In this document: one piece after another, positions 25,001-31,492 of the stretch | Position numbering within the stretch: the first letter of the stretch is position 1 | Layout of the letters: every line of letters starts with the position of its first letter | NCBI GenBank assembly: GCA_963576735.1 | Contig: OY755176.1 | Span: 18,709,423-18,773,422, forward strand | Source of the DNA: Bedellia somnulentella | Taxonomy: Eukaryota; Arthropoda; Insecta; Lepidoptera; Bedelliidae | Direction: 5' to 3' | Length of the DNA stretch: 64,000 nucleotides | Made by a program: the position numbers and the translations under genes | Notes under the pieces: model-generated | Told to the model about the DNA's origin: nothing | What the model saw: only the letters and a program-made list of their open reading frames with translations | The model's database searches: none

Positions 25001-28000
25001 TAATTATGTTGTTTTTTTACTATGTGAAGTGAGTTATTTTTTTATAAGTTTCCGATTATTTTATTTATACTGTAATAAGTTTAGAAATAATGCTACTATG
25101 TAATTGTCAGATTATTAAATAAATTATATTAAATTTAAAAAAAATCTTAGATGTTAAAACAATTTTCTAGAATTTTAATTGGTTTGTTAAGGCATTAATC
25201 TTTCTTAATTAATTACAGTCTAATATTGTTAACGGTTTCAATATATGATGTTTTTTAATAATAAAAGTAATTGTGTGTATTTCAGGTTCAACGGAAACTT
25301 GTCCAAAATATCAATGGTAAAAGTTTATTTCGACAAATCCACTTGCAATTGTTTTAGGAAAACTATTCTTTTGGACTTCACAATCCTCCTAGGTAATATG
25401 TGTTAAATAAATAAAATCAATATACTATACATGCAAAATACTTCCTCACAAATCATTTCCTAACATATATTTTTTGTCCTTGAAATCTCTAGCGCTTCCT
25501 TTTCATTTATGAATATAAACTGACCTTTACACTGAGTATGCCTGCATTTTTTACACATTTCGTACATTATGCATACATATATGTTCACGGCTATAAATTC
25601 CTAAAAGGGGTAGCCTGAGTTTTCAGAAGCTGAATAAAGAAATTATTGTTAAATAAAGAATGGTTAGAAATGGACCTCCATTCGGATTGCTATTTGCCTA
25701 ACGTTTCTTCAATAAACCACACATATGACTTTAGAAAAGACTTTGGTGTAGGCCCGTCCCAGGATTGGAACTCACGCCCTTCTGTTTTCGGGCGGGTGTT
25801 CTACCCACTGGACTATCATGTCGCTTCAATCATATCGCGTCAATTTGTATTCTACTTGATATTATTATATCATATGATAAGAAGTCAAAATTCCTCTGCT
25901 GGTTCAATGTTTCAACGGATATTTATGTCGTGGCCATATCGTAGATTTGAACACATCGTGAAATGATCGATCATTTCATGAAAAAGTCGTATTTCATGAA
26001 ATGTTCAACTGTTTATTGGCCACATCGTGATGTGGTTTAGGCAGATCAATGATGAGAAATCGTTTCTCGATATGGCCAACTAAACGCGCGGCCTCTTCAT
26101 GAAATGGTTAAGATTATTTGGTCATATCGTAAAGTAGTCATATTAATTACCGGCAGAGGCGCTGAAAACGCTTTGTTTATGTGTGAAGATGGCGGCCACT
26201 GTCAAAAATGTTATTTCTCGCAGTAAAAAAGTTAATTATTCGCTATTAAGCGAAGAAGAAAGTGATTGCAAAAGAGTTTTCGACGAAAAGGTTCTCGAGT
26301 ACTTTGCAAATTACGAAAATACTGAGCAATATGTTAAAAAACCGTTTAGTTTGGATCGCATTTCACAGGTCGCCCTATTCTACGATCTGGCCAAGCGTGG
26401 ATGATTAAATCGTGAAACGTTGACGATTTTATGATCTGGTCAAATTAAGTTGGCCACATCATGAAATGTGACTATTTCATGAAATGATCGATCATTTCAC
26501 GATGTGTTCAAATCTACGATATGGCCACGACATTTATATTGTTTCCTTGAAATCAAGGGCATGAGTGCGAATGTAAGAAATGATTAATGACATGTCCGGA
26601 GCTAAAGTAGTTCTTAAGGATCGTACAATAGGAATTTTTGGTATAATTATGTTTTAGTTTAATGCACAAATACACATCTATTCCTTTAACTTATTTTGAT
26701 ATTTGGTATCGCAAAAAATATATACATACAAACATTTATTTTTTTTTAAAGTCAAAAAGAATATTTTTCAAAATAAAGTTAAATACTAACATTTTTTGAA
26801 CGTCAAAGTTTTAAATTAATCGTTAATCCGTTGCTTCGGAAGGTGTTCGTAAAGAGAAGAAGCAACAAAGAAACTCTTTACATTCACATTTTTTCATTTT
26901 TTCAAAATATGGTTTGTACAATTTTAGTTTATAAACATGTTATTACTTTACAAAAGATTTTCTATGCGACCAAACCAAACGCTAGTTTGACATAATTAAA
27001 ATAAATTGTCCATCACAAAAACCAATCACATAACGTGAGAAGAAAAATCCTCACCAGACAATTATTCCTAGGAATAACGAGGGAAGATTTATAGCTTTAC
27101 GGACATGGTCATGTGCGCGTTGGGTCCTTGTCGTTTAAAAAATCTTGAACACTGTAGTAAGATTTCTTTAAAAGCATGGCTTTAATTGCCTTTTTAAAAG
27201 ATGCCACAGGCAATTCCAATATGTCAGAAGGAAGTTTATTGAACATTTTCAGGGATAGTCCCATAAAGGAGTTACTTACTTTATTAAGTCTCCACTTCGG
27301 TACGTTAAGTTTCTCCTTATTCCGAGTGTTAACAGTATGCCTATCACTAACTTTACTAAATTGGCCTATATTATTTTTGGCATACATTAAATTCTCAAAT
27401 ATGTATTACATACACATATGTATGACAGTTAAAATGCCAATATCTTTAAATTTTTCGCGCAACGAATACCTCGACCTTAACATGTAAATAGATCGGATAG
27501 CTCGCTTTTGTAAGACAAAAACTTTATGAACATCAGCCGCTTTACCCCATAATAAAATACCGTACGATATAATACTATGAAAATAACTGAAATAAACAAT
27601 GCGAGCTGTTTCTATGTCTGCTATTTCTCTAATCTTACGCACAGCATACGCTGCTGAGCTTATGTAAGGCTCATCAACTTAGATTTCACGCCGTGTAGTG
27701 GTGACTTGATATTATTATGACATTTTTGTCTCTACGAGTATTATGAATTTAACACATTGGTGTAGGCCCTGCTCATATTCAAAATGGCGTTTTTTTGCAT
27801 GAAAAGCTCTGGTTCTCCTTCTGAAATATCACTGTTTTGCATTGTGAGTATATACAGCTTATTTAAATAATAATATCGTATTCTGTTTCAGGGACCTATG
27901 GAGGCGTTTTTTCACTGTCACTGGGAGTGTCCATTTTAACATTAACTGAAATCTGCTACTTATTTATTTCTTACACTTTGAATTTTACTTATAAGAAAGT

Positions 28001-28040
28001 GCTGAATACTATTAAGAAGTACCGAGTTTTAAATTTTTGA
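3899..28040 (+). CDS. ppk: Pickpocket-type DEG/ENaC sodium channel, 11 exons
   Basis: Exons: 3899-4075, 4307-4410, 9719-9878, 10098-10240, 11060-11146, 11874-11955, 12905-13178, 22136-22192, 23752-23860, 25286-25392, 27892-28040. All introns are GT-AG and every phase joins, giving 1449 nt (482 aa plus TGA). Family knowledge: trimeric amiloride-sensitive Na+ channels of the plasma membrane, in insects used for mechano-, chemo- and water sensing or tracheal liquid clearance. Seen: HG motif at residues 13-14, TM1 about 29-47, FPAVSICN at 71-78, ectodomain cysteines (152, 159, 168, 182, 301, 320, 324, 333, 335, 349, 356, 368, 370, 374), GVS at 445-447 before or within TM2 (about 437-462), and E453. 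The length fits the family. The reading frame is open back to an acceptor-like CAG at 3887, so a short upstream exon is possible. The specific paralogue cannot be named. Introns 2, 7, 9 and 10 are swollen by transposons. Confidence 0.9.
4307..4410 (+). CDS. ppk: ppk exon 2: FPAVSICN segment
   Basis: Acceptor TTTCAG|GTT, donor TT|GTAAGT. The 34 codons plus 2 nt start the ectodomain with [18 protein letters not shown], the hallmark just outside TM1. The 2 leftover bases are completed by the A that opens exon 3. Confidence 0.92.
4629..4733 (+). mobile_element. 5'-truncated SINE
   Basis: GTGGGTACTTACTTTGGACA through GGCACCTCTGCC and GCGTGAACGTTTATG is the 3' third of the tRNA-headed SINE, with no head. 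It abuts the RTE LINE. Confidence 0.7.
5895..6393 (-). mobile_element. CR1/Jockey-type LINE 3' end inserted in the RTE
   Basis: Flanked by TGGAT at 5890-5894 and 6394-6398. The tail on minus is (TTATC)n-like (5895-5910 here). The minus frame at 6080-6301 reads [20 protein letters not shown], the RT C terminus also found at 27109-27387. Only the 3' end is present, as expected of 5'-truncated retrotransposition. Confidence 0.8.
7699..7849 (+). mobile_element. 151-bp insertion with 8-bp TSD in the RTE
   Basis: AGTAGAGT occurs at 7691-7698 and 7850-7857. The insert between breaks the RTE reading frame. It ends AATAAATGTCTCTC and then a CTTT repeat, like a polyadenylated LINE 3' end; no coding is visible. 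Family unknown. Confidence 0.65.
8750..8895 (-). pseudogene. hAT transposase C-terminal (hATC dimerisation) fragment
   Basis: The minus frame reads [20 protein letters not shown] followed by [14 protein letters not shown]. The V-E-R-x-F-S and R-x-x-L-x-x-x-x-M/L-x-x-L/I pattern is the conserved hATC core. No upstream catalytic region remains. Confidence 0.85.
8921..9076 (+). mobile_element. SINE fragment nested in the hAT element
   Basis: CGGCGATAGGCCTGCCCCCT through to CGGCGTGAACGTTTATGTTA: the 3' half of SINE subfamily A. This is a fourth nesting level (SINE in hAT in RTE in ppk intron). Confidence 0.8.
9719..9878 (+). CDS. ppk: ppk exon 3
   Basis: Acceptor TTCAACAG, donor GAGGAG|GTAAAT. 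One completing base plus 53 codons, rich in F, Y and K ([19 protein letters not shown]). This is the variable finger-like part of the ectodomain. Intron 2 before it (5.3 kb) holds the RTE, CR1-like and hAT nest. Confidence 0.88.
10098..10240 (+). CDS. ppk: ppk exon 4: cysteine-rich domain start
   Basis: Acceptor TTTTCAG|CTG, donor GATGA|GTGAGG. Codes C152, C159, C168, the T-x-D-G turn, C182 and the FN pair typical of the DEG/ENaC motif C-x(n)-F-x-P-x(n)-G-x-C-x-x-FN. Confidence 0.9.
10390..10638 (+). mobile_element. nRTE copy in ppk intron 4
   Basis: GCTGTGTATTGTCGGCTTAG to GTAAGTATATGTATGTATG. Same family as 3605-3870. Confidence 0.78.
10649..10861 (-). repeat. Degenerate SINE copy
   Basis: CCACGTGATAGG, AACCATGATAAATTAACCAC and ACAAATTGGTGTA identify an old, diverged SINE. 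The head end (about 10860) is poorly kept. Confidence 0.6.
11060..11146 (+). CDS. ppk: ppk exon 5
   Basis: Acceptor TTTTTTCAG|T, donor GGGAG|GTAAGT. A short acidic exon ([18 protein letters not shown]) ending in STSRSG. It was placed by the phase fit on both sides and by the SG that continues into [11 protein letters not shown] in exon 6. Confidence 0.8.
11738..11795 (-). repeat. LINE family A 3'-end fragment
   Basis: TTACGCCATTCG and GGGTAGACAGAGACTATTGT match the reverse of the 3' end of the LINE at 56463-58968 (…GCAGAGACTATCGATCGCCA). Only a stub. Confidence 0.5.
11874..11955 (+). CDS. ppk: ppk exon 6: [10 protein letters not shown] motif
   Basis: Acceptor TTTACAG|A, donor AGG|GTATTG. 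It codes [20 protein letters not shown] and then FQGAR. The GL-x-V-L-x-x-D segment is conserved across pickpocket proteins (beta strands of the palm and thumb region). Confidence 0.88.
12905..13178 (+). CDS. ppk: ppk exon 7: ectodomain core
   Basis: Acceptor TTTTTTCAG|ATA, donor GTTG|GTGAGT. 91 codons plus 1 nt. It contains [11 protein letters not shown], the basic RRVP-x-x-x-R-x-C segment, [10 protein letters not shown] and [11 protein letters not shown], the cysteine pattern of the thumb in DEG/ENaC channels. The following intron is about 9 kb and full of mobile elements. Confidence 0.95.
13408..13661 (+). mobile_element. nRTE copy in ppk intron 7
   Basis: GGCGTGTAGTGTCGGCTTAG to the AGTCGTAATTATATC tail. 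Diverged from the other copies. Confidence 0.72.
14277..14802 (+). mobile_element. Non-autonomous Helitron (upstream of a pair)
   Basis: Starts A|TCTATACTTACTAAAG and ends AGTCGCGGGCAAAAAGCTAA|T. TC at the start, CTAA at the end and insertion between A and T fit Helitrons of Lepidoptera. No coding. It holds a diverged nRTE piece at about 14520-14695. Confidence 0.6.
15370..15714 (+). pseudogene. Helitron PIF1-like helicase, C-terminal fragment
   Basis: An open frame reads [20 protein letters not shown], then [40 protein letters not shown] and HGQLYVGLS. These are the terminal motifs of the SF1 helicase of RepHel proteins. The Rep nuclease and most helicase motifs are absent, and no start exists for the fragment. 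Confidence 0.85.
15806..16055 (-). mobile_element. nRTE copy inside the Helitron
   Basis: CATACATACATATACTCACG to CTAAGCCGACACTACACAGC: a full-length copy in reverse. Confidence 0.82.
16589..16840 (-). mobile_element. nRTE copy with clear 9-bp TSD
   Basis: 252 bp between TTTGTTAAT at 16580-16588 and 16841-16849. This copy fixes the element's length and shows target-primed type insertion. Confidence 0.88.
16904..17085. mobile_element. MITE with TA target (Tc1/mariner type)
   Basis: Inverted ends ATCGACGGTTAAAAGGTAAT (about 20 bp) flanked by TA on both sides; 182 bp, no coding. The interior holds a second inverted pair (AGGCGTAAGCGACA with TGTCGCCTATGCCT). Confidence 0.75.
17088..17177. repeat. 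(TATG)n / (TA)n microsatellite
   Basis: A run of TATGTATG units mixed with TATATA, directly after the MITE. Confidence 0.9.
17255..17345 (-). repeat. tRNA-like SINE trace
   Basis: On minus, GATGCGGGTTTGATCCCCGC looks like a B box in a T arm, followed by ATTTATGTGATGAGCATGGA, a context seen in old insect SINEs. No A box is recognisable, so this is tentative. Confidence 0.35.
17883..18320 (+). mobile_element. RTE LINE 3' fragment
   Basis: Reads [13 protein letters not shown], then (18041-18304) [20 protein letters not shown] and [20 protein letters not shown], ending in TGATGATGATGATTAT. Same family type as 4734-8552. A frameshift and stop lie near 18025. 5'-truncated. Confidence 0.88.
18321..18960. 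other. Intronic AT-rich spacer, nothing recognised
   Basis: Poly-T tracts and TATATA. No exon, TIR or repeat match noticed. Confidence 0.55.
18965..21855 (+). mobile_element. CR1/Jockey-like LINE, near full length, defective
   Basis: An endonuclease (from 18987: [22 protein letters not shown], later GDFNTC and DLIAVSSP) and RT (20138-21667: [27 protein letters not shown] at about 20815) on one strand. Breaks: frameshifts near 19400 and 20125, and a TAA at 20444 in NPF*SGFRPS. There is also an apparent internal deletion between the endonuclease linker and RT (FANTKSF runs straight into [11 protein letters not shown]). C-terminal residues [19 protein letters not shown] are intact. The 3' end is AT-rich. 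It lies in ppk intron 7. The clade (CR1, Kiri, Daphne or Jockey) cannot be settled by eye. Confidence 0.85.
20483..21667 (+). pseudogene. Reverse transcriptase ORF of the CR1/Jockey-like LINE
   Basis: 394 codons with RT motifs in order: [47 protein letters not shown] and [12 protein letters not shown], then the thumb and C terminus. The catalytic YADD is intact, but upstream breaks make the whole element inactive. Confidence 0.88.
22136..22192 (+). CDS. ppk: ppk exon 8
   Basis: Acceptor TTTGTTTCAG|AC, donor TCTG|GTAAGT. A 57-nt exon with [17 protein letters not shown]; the two cysteines continue the exon 7 disulphide series. It is too short to find as an ORF; phase and the cysteine spacing place it. 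Confidence 0.9.
22244..22607 (-). mobile_element. tRNA-derived SINE, subfamily A, full length
   Basis: 12-bp TSD TATCTGATATAT at 22232-22243 and 22608-22619. It sits 51 bp after ppk exon 8. Confidence 0.9.
22820..22940 (-). repeat. Degenerate SINE head and body
   Basis: AACAACCATGATGAGTGAAC, ACAAATTGGTG and ACCAACTGAGCTGTCACG: an old tRNA-headed copy with deletions. Confidence 0.55.
23388..23621 (-). mobile_element. nRTE copy, diverged
   Basis: ATACATAAACTCACGGCCAT to the GACACCGAGTAGAAAGAAG region. It is 130 bp before ppk exon 9. Confidence 0.72.
23752..23860 (+). CDS. ppk: ppk exon 9: C-x-C-x3-C segment
   Basis: Acceptor GTTACAG|GA, donor TTTCA|GTAAGT. It codes [20 protein letters not shown], the C-x-C-x-x-x-C signature where CLP-x-C is usual. 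A degraded duplicate of this exon lies at 45064-45177. Confidence 0.93.
23919..24935 (+). mobile_element. Retroelement 3' fragment with Cys/His and restriction-like endonuclease-like end
   Basis: Frames read [27 protein letters not shown] and (23993-24427) [17 protein letters not shown]. After an in-frame stop come [40 protein letters not shown], then [34 protein letters not shown] and [14 protein letters not shown]. The C-x-C-x7-G-x-HG knuckle and RPDG...WD...AES...K order recalls an RT C terminus followed by a PDDEXK-like domain. The family is unnamed here. It is noticeably GC-richer than the intron around it. Stops and frameshifts show it is dead. A second fragment is at 52880-53165. Confidence 0.7.
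25286..25392 (+). CDS. ppk: ppk exon 10: pre-TM2 segment
   Basis: Acceptor GTATTTCAG|G, donor CTAG|GTAATA. It codes [20 protein letters not shown] and then [10 protein letters not shown]. The VKVYFD strand before TM2 is typical of the family. Confidence 0.9.
25568..25622 (-). repeat. nRTE 3'-end stub
   Basis: GCATACATATATGTTCACGG and CCTAAAAGGGGTAGCCTGAG. Only the 3' tail portion. Confidence 0.55.
25712..25833 (-). repeat. SINE head fragment, subfamily B
   Basis: AACCACACATATGACTTTAG, then a tRNA-like head ending CTACCCACTGGACTATCATG with the CGCCCTTCTGTTTTCGGGCG arm that marks subfamily B. Confidence 0.7.
25926..26532. mobile_element. 607-bp TIR element, superfamily unknown
   Basis: At least 58 bp of identical inverted ends starting TGTCGTGGCCATATCGTAGA, extending to about 74 bp with mismatches. 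TTTA flanks both sides (25922-25925, 26533-26536). Subterminal regions repeat ATCGTGAAATG/CATTTCATGAAA motifs in both directions, as transposase-binding arrays often do. It holds a 73-codon ORF. A 4-bp TSD is not enough to assign a superfamily. Confidence 0.8.
26183..26404 (+). CDS. Small ORF in the TIR element, unknown
   Basis: 73 codons. The second ATG (26189) has a good animal context (GAAGATGGCGG), so the product may start [14 protein letters not shown]. It continues [20 protein letters not shown] and ends [17 protein letters not shown]. It is charged, with no membrane segment and no motif I recognise. It may be a first exon of a lost transposase or a captured host exon. No claim of function. 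Confidence 0.4.
   Translation: MKMAATVKNVISRSKKVNYSLLSEEESDCKRVFDEKVLEYFANYENTEQYVKKPFSLDRISQVALFYDLAKRG
26735..27670 (-). mobile_element. CR1/Jockey-type LINE 3' end
   Basis: Poly-A tail side at 26735-26750 (T run on +). Minus frames 27406-27642 ([32 protein letters not shown]) and 27109-27387 ([20 protein letters not shown]) are the RT C terminus, separated by a frameshift. Same family as 5895-6393. It is in ppk intron 10. Confidence 0.82.
27892..28040 (+). CDS. ppk: ppk exon 11: TM2, selectivity filter, C terminus
   Basis: Acceptor CTGTTTCAG|GG, stop TGA at 28038. It codes [20 protein letters not shown], that is the GG turn, the G-x-S filter (GVS) and the conserved glutamate, then a short cytosolic tail [24 protein letters not shown] replaces the more usual GG-LLGLFLG. 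A decayed duplicate is at 49003-49140. Confidence 0.95.
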
Positions 28041-28093
28041 GTAAAATATAAAGTTGTGTACCTAAAAACTTATAGTTTTTGTTAAAAAAACAT

Positions 28094-28344
28094 CATACAT
28101 AGATACATATACTCACGGCTATAATTCCCTCAACAGGGTAGCCAGAGCTTTGGAATGAGAAATTCCTCAGCCACTTTTGGAAGTTGATTGGGGAAAAGAT
28201 GGTCATAATAAATGTTTTTGGTGACGGGTCTCCAACCATATCGCCCAAAAATCACTTGAAAAGCCCCTATACCCTTAGTCGCCTCTTACGATCACCCACG
28301 GGTAGAAATGGGGTATCGTTATTCTAAGCCGATACTACACAGCA
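28094..28344 (-). mobile_element. nRTE copy just downstream of ppk
   Basis: CATACATAGATACATATACT to CTAAGCCGATACTACACAGC. It begins about 55 bp after the ppk stop, so it may lie in the 3' UTR. Confidence 0.8.
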
Positions 28345-28850
28345 ATTAAAAAACAAATAAATAAAATTTTATATTTCTTTGATAACTTTTTTATATGAAA
28401 CCAATTTTAACAAGCTTGGCATATATTGTACGTTTAATAAAGGTGATCCAATGCCCATACTTATATTTTTATTATGTCATAGAACAAAACAGAAAAAAAA
28501 TCAATTAAACTTTTCATATATTTGTTTCTCCCACTTGCACGTTAGAGACTGCTCCAATGGTTCGCTACTAATACAACGTACACCCACCAACGTTCTATAA
28601 TATACATATTTTTCAAAATTTTGGCTGACTGAGGACATGGAGATATCTTTAAATGAAATGTTTTAGCTACATACATTTCCTAGAACCGCTATAATTCAAA
28701 TCAAAATGATTTTAACCTCTTTAGAGAAACCTACATGTTACATATTAAATACTGGCCACTTACATTTCAAATTTTTCAATCATTTCAATGATTTAGCTTA
28801 TCGTGGCACGGCCTTTATACTCAAATATATGTATAGAATGGCCTAGGCCT

Positions 28851-28956
28851 CGCTTTTAAAACATACCCTTATTATATATAAATATAAATCGATTAAAGAC
28901 ATCAAACTTTAATTAAAGAAATAATTAAAGTATAAAAAGGGTATGTTTTAAAAGCG
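28851..28956. mobile_element. 106-bp palindromic mini-element
   Basis: 20-bp perfect inverted ends CGCTTTTAAAACATACCCTT (28851-28870 and 28937-28956) around an AT-rich centre. Could be a very short MITE; no clear TSD. Confidence 0.55.
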
Positions 28957-29554
28957 AAATCTGGGCCAATTGGATGTCCATTAAAATATCAGCTTTTTAT
29001 TAAATGCGTTTAAATGCACAAAGTAAATATACCTTCATTAAAATAATATAAAATTCATTTAATTCAATTTTCATCTGTCTGTCCGCTCGACTGATTTTGA
29101 CAAATTTTATACCAGCGCGGATAGATAATTTGATTTGCGTTAATATTTTCTGTATTAAAGCCTCAATAGTGTTTCAATCTGTAAGCCTAGTGTTTAATTG
29201 ATTTTTTATATACCATTTTAAAAGGTAACATTTCGAAAATTCGAATATCTCAAATCCGAAATTCACTATTCAGAAAACTGTTCACATAATTTACGTATCA
29301 CAGATGCTTTATTTTCCACAACTTCATTAGAACATAAATACATTTTCTAGAAGTATCACTTCCCAGAAAAACTAAAACCAGATTATTAAAATGAATTTTT
29401 TGCTTTTACCAACTACATCTTTTACTATAATCTCATTATTCCAAAGGTTTAAAAGACCGAAGTAACTTTATCTATAGTCTTACATATCGTAAATCTCTTT
29501 AACCAGATATTTTTTATGTTAGAAAAATGGTATAAATAGAACGCGGATGCATGC

Positions 29555-29765
29555 CTGTTTGTATGTATACTTGCTTGCTTGTTTGCATGCTTGGTTGCAT
29601 GTAGGGGGGGTGCAGGGGGGCAGAGCCCCCCTGCTTTGGGGGGTCGGGGGGCGAAAGCCCCCTGCAGACAAAGAAAAGTTAGGTTACATTCAGTTAGGTT
29701 AGGTTAGGTTAGATTATGTATAAAACGAGCGAGCGTAGCGCAGCGGAGCGAGCACCTAAATGTCT
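29555..29765. repeat. G-rich block with short (TTAGG) run
   Basis: Four G runs (29604-29610, 29615-29620, 29638-29643, 29646-29651) alternate with C runs, making hairpins such as GGGGGGCAGAGCCCCCC. Then TTAGGTTAGGTTAGGTTAG at 29694-29712 (the insect telomere unit) and GCGAGCGTAGCGCAGCGGAG. Flanks are AT-rich. Confidence 0.7.
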
Positions 29766-30233
29766 GATGCATGGTATACTACTAAACGGGGTATACTACT
29801 TACTTAAAATATGCCTGCAAAATTATTCATAGCAGTAGGTATCATTCAGTACATCTGTATTTCAAATATATGGAAAATGATTTTTTGGAATAGTGATTAT
29901 TCGGAAAAGCAATATTGCGGAATTAAGGTATATCTGGTTTTCGATTCTTCGGAAATCCGTTCTAGTGGTTAATCAAAATGATAGTAAACAAAAACAAAAA
30001 CCAAACGATAATCTGGAATGTAAGAATATGGTATATGAAATTTCGATGAAACAATATTATGGCAATTAAAAAAAAAGCGATTAGTTTTCGGTAAAATAAT
30101 ATTCGGGTTTAAAAGTTTCGGATATACAGTATGTAACCATTTTAAAATTTAATACTGAGAGCTCTGAGCGACGTTCTTTATTTTTCTTTGCCTCTTCGTG
30201 TAGTGGAAAAAATGTATATTATTGTAATATTTA

Positions 30234-30610
30234 GCGACATGATAGTCCAGTGGGTAGAACACCCGCCCGAAAACAGAAGGGCGTGAGTTCCAATCCTGGG
30301 ACGAGCCTACACCAATTTGTCTTTTCTAAATTCATATGTGCGGTTAATTTATCATGGTTGTTAACGGTGAGGGAAAACATCGTGAGGAAACCCACATGGC
30401 TGAGTTGTACTTAGTCATGTGACAGTGTATTCGTACAAAACGGCGATAGGCCTGCCCCCTATCACGTGAGTACACTGTCTAAGCAAAACGTGGGTACCTT
30501 CTCTGGAAACTAGATGGAGCTTGCCATGTGAGTTCAGAAGTATTGGTACCTCTGCCAACCCCTTCGGGGATAAACGGCGTGAACGTTTATGTTATGTTAT
30601 GTTATGTTAT
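30234..30610 (+). mobile_element. tRNA-derived SINE, subfamily B, full length
   Basis: Head GCGACATGATAGTCCAGTGG with the CCCGAAAACAGAAGGGCG arm and B box GTTCCAATCC. It ends in TTATGTTATGTTATGTTATT. It shares the central body with subfamily A but differs in the anticodon-arm region and in the sequence before GTACCTCTGCC. Confidence 0.88.
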
Positions 30611-30824
30611 TTAAAGACATTCAAGTCAAAATGTATTTCACTTAAGACATTCAAAGAAAGCGAATGATCTCAGCTGATATAACACAATTGTCATTCATTT
30701 CGCTCGTCGTCTCACTTTTTATGTATTTAGAAGTTTTGAATAGTAATAAAAAAATGTAAAACACCTTGTTCTTTTTGATGCGTACATTTTTTAGCAATAA
30801 AAAAAAACCAAGTTGACCCCTAAA

Positions 30825-30890
30825 GTGGCTGAGTGTCTTAAGCGCAGACAGAAATGGGTTATACTATTCTAAGCCGGTTGAACACAGCAA
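30825..30890 (-). repeat. nRTE 5'-end stub
   Basis: AAGTGGCTGAG, then ACAGAAATGGGTTATACTAT and CTAAGCCGGTTGAACACAGC. Confidence 0.5.
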
Positions 30891-31127
30891 AATTATACCA
30901 TATTATTCAATATAAAATATGAAGTTAATAAAACCAACTAAACAACAAAGGGAGGGAGTTTTGAACAACTAATACGATTATATTAGTTGTTCAAAACTCC
31001 CTCAAATACAAAATAGCTAACAGAATTTCTGTTTCTAAAAATTGTTTCATTAGAATTGAGTACGAAGAGTTTGACAAAATGAAGTTATGAAACAAAATAG
31101 TTACATTACAAGAACCATTGAGAATAC

Positions 31128-31290
31128 ATACATATATACATACATATACTCACGGCTATAAATCCCTAAAAGGGTTAAAAGGCTAAAGGAATTAGAAATT
31201 CCTTAGCAGGTTCGAATCTCACCTGTGTCGAAATTTTTCTTTCCTTTATTTATTAGTAATAATCCCTACTTGAGGTTTTCATGAACAAAA
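31128..31290. repeat. nRTE 3' stub joined to SINE fragment
   Basis: 31130-31200 is the nRTE 3' part in reverse (CATACATATACTCACGGCTA). At 31205 it passes into GGTTCGAATCTCACCTGTGT and the body of the SINE whose head is at 1133. A patchwork of two repeats. Confidence 0.55.
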
Positions 31291-31492
31291 GCATTCAAAT
31301 TATGTGATATTTAGGCGTTCTTAACATTTGCATTCTATCTGAAAAGGTAGACAAGTGGCCTTCCGAATTTGTAAAAAATTCGGAGGTGTAAATATGTATG
31401 TATGTTATTACAAGCTTTAGTATAGTCATAATTTTGTTATTAGTTGATGTGTTAAAAAAAATTGAGCCTTCGCCTTTTTTAACCTTTAGTGA

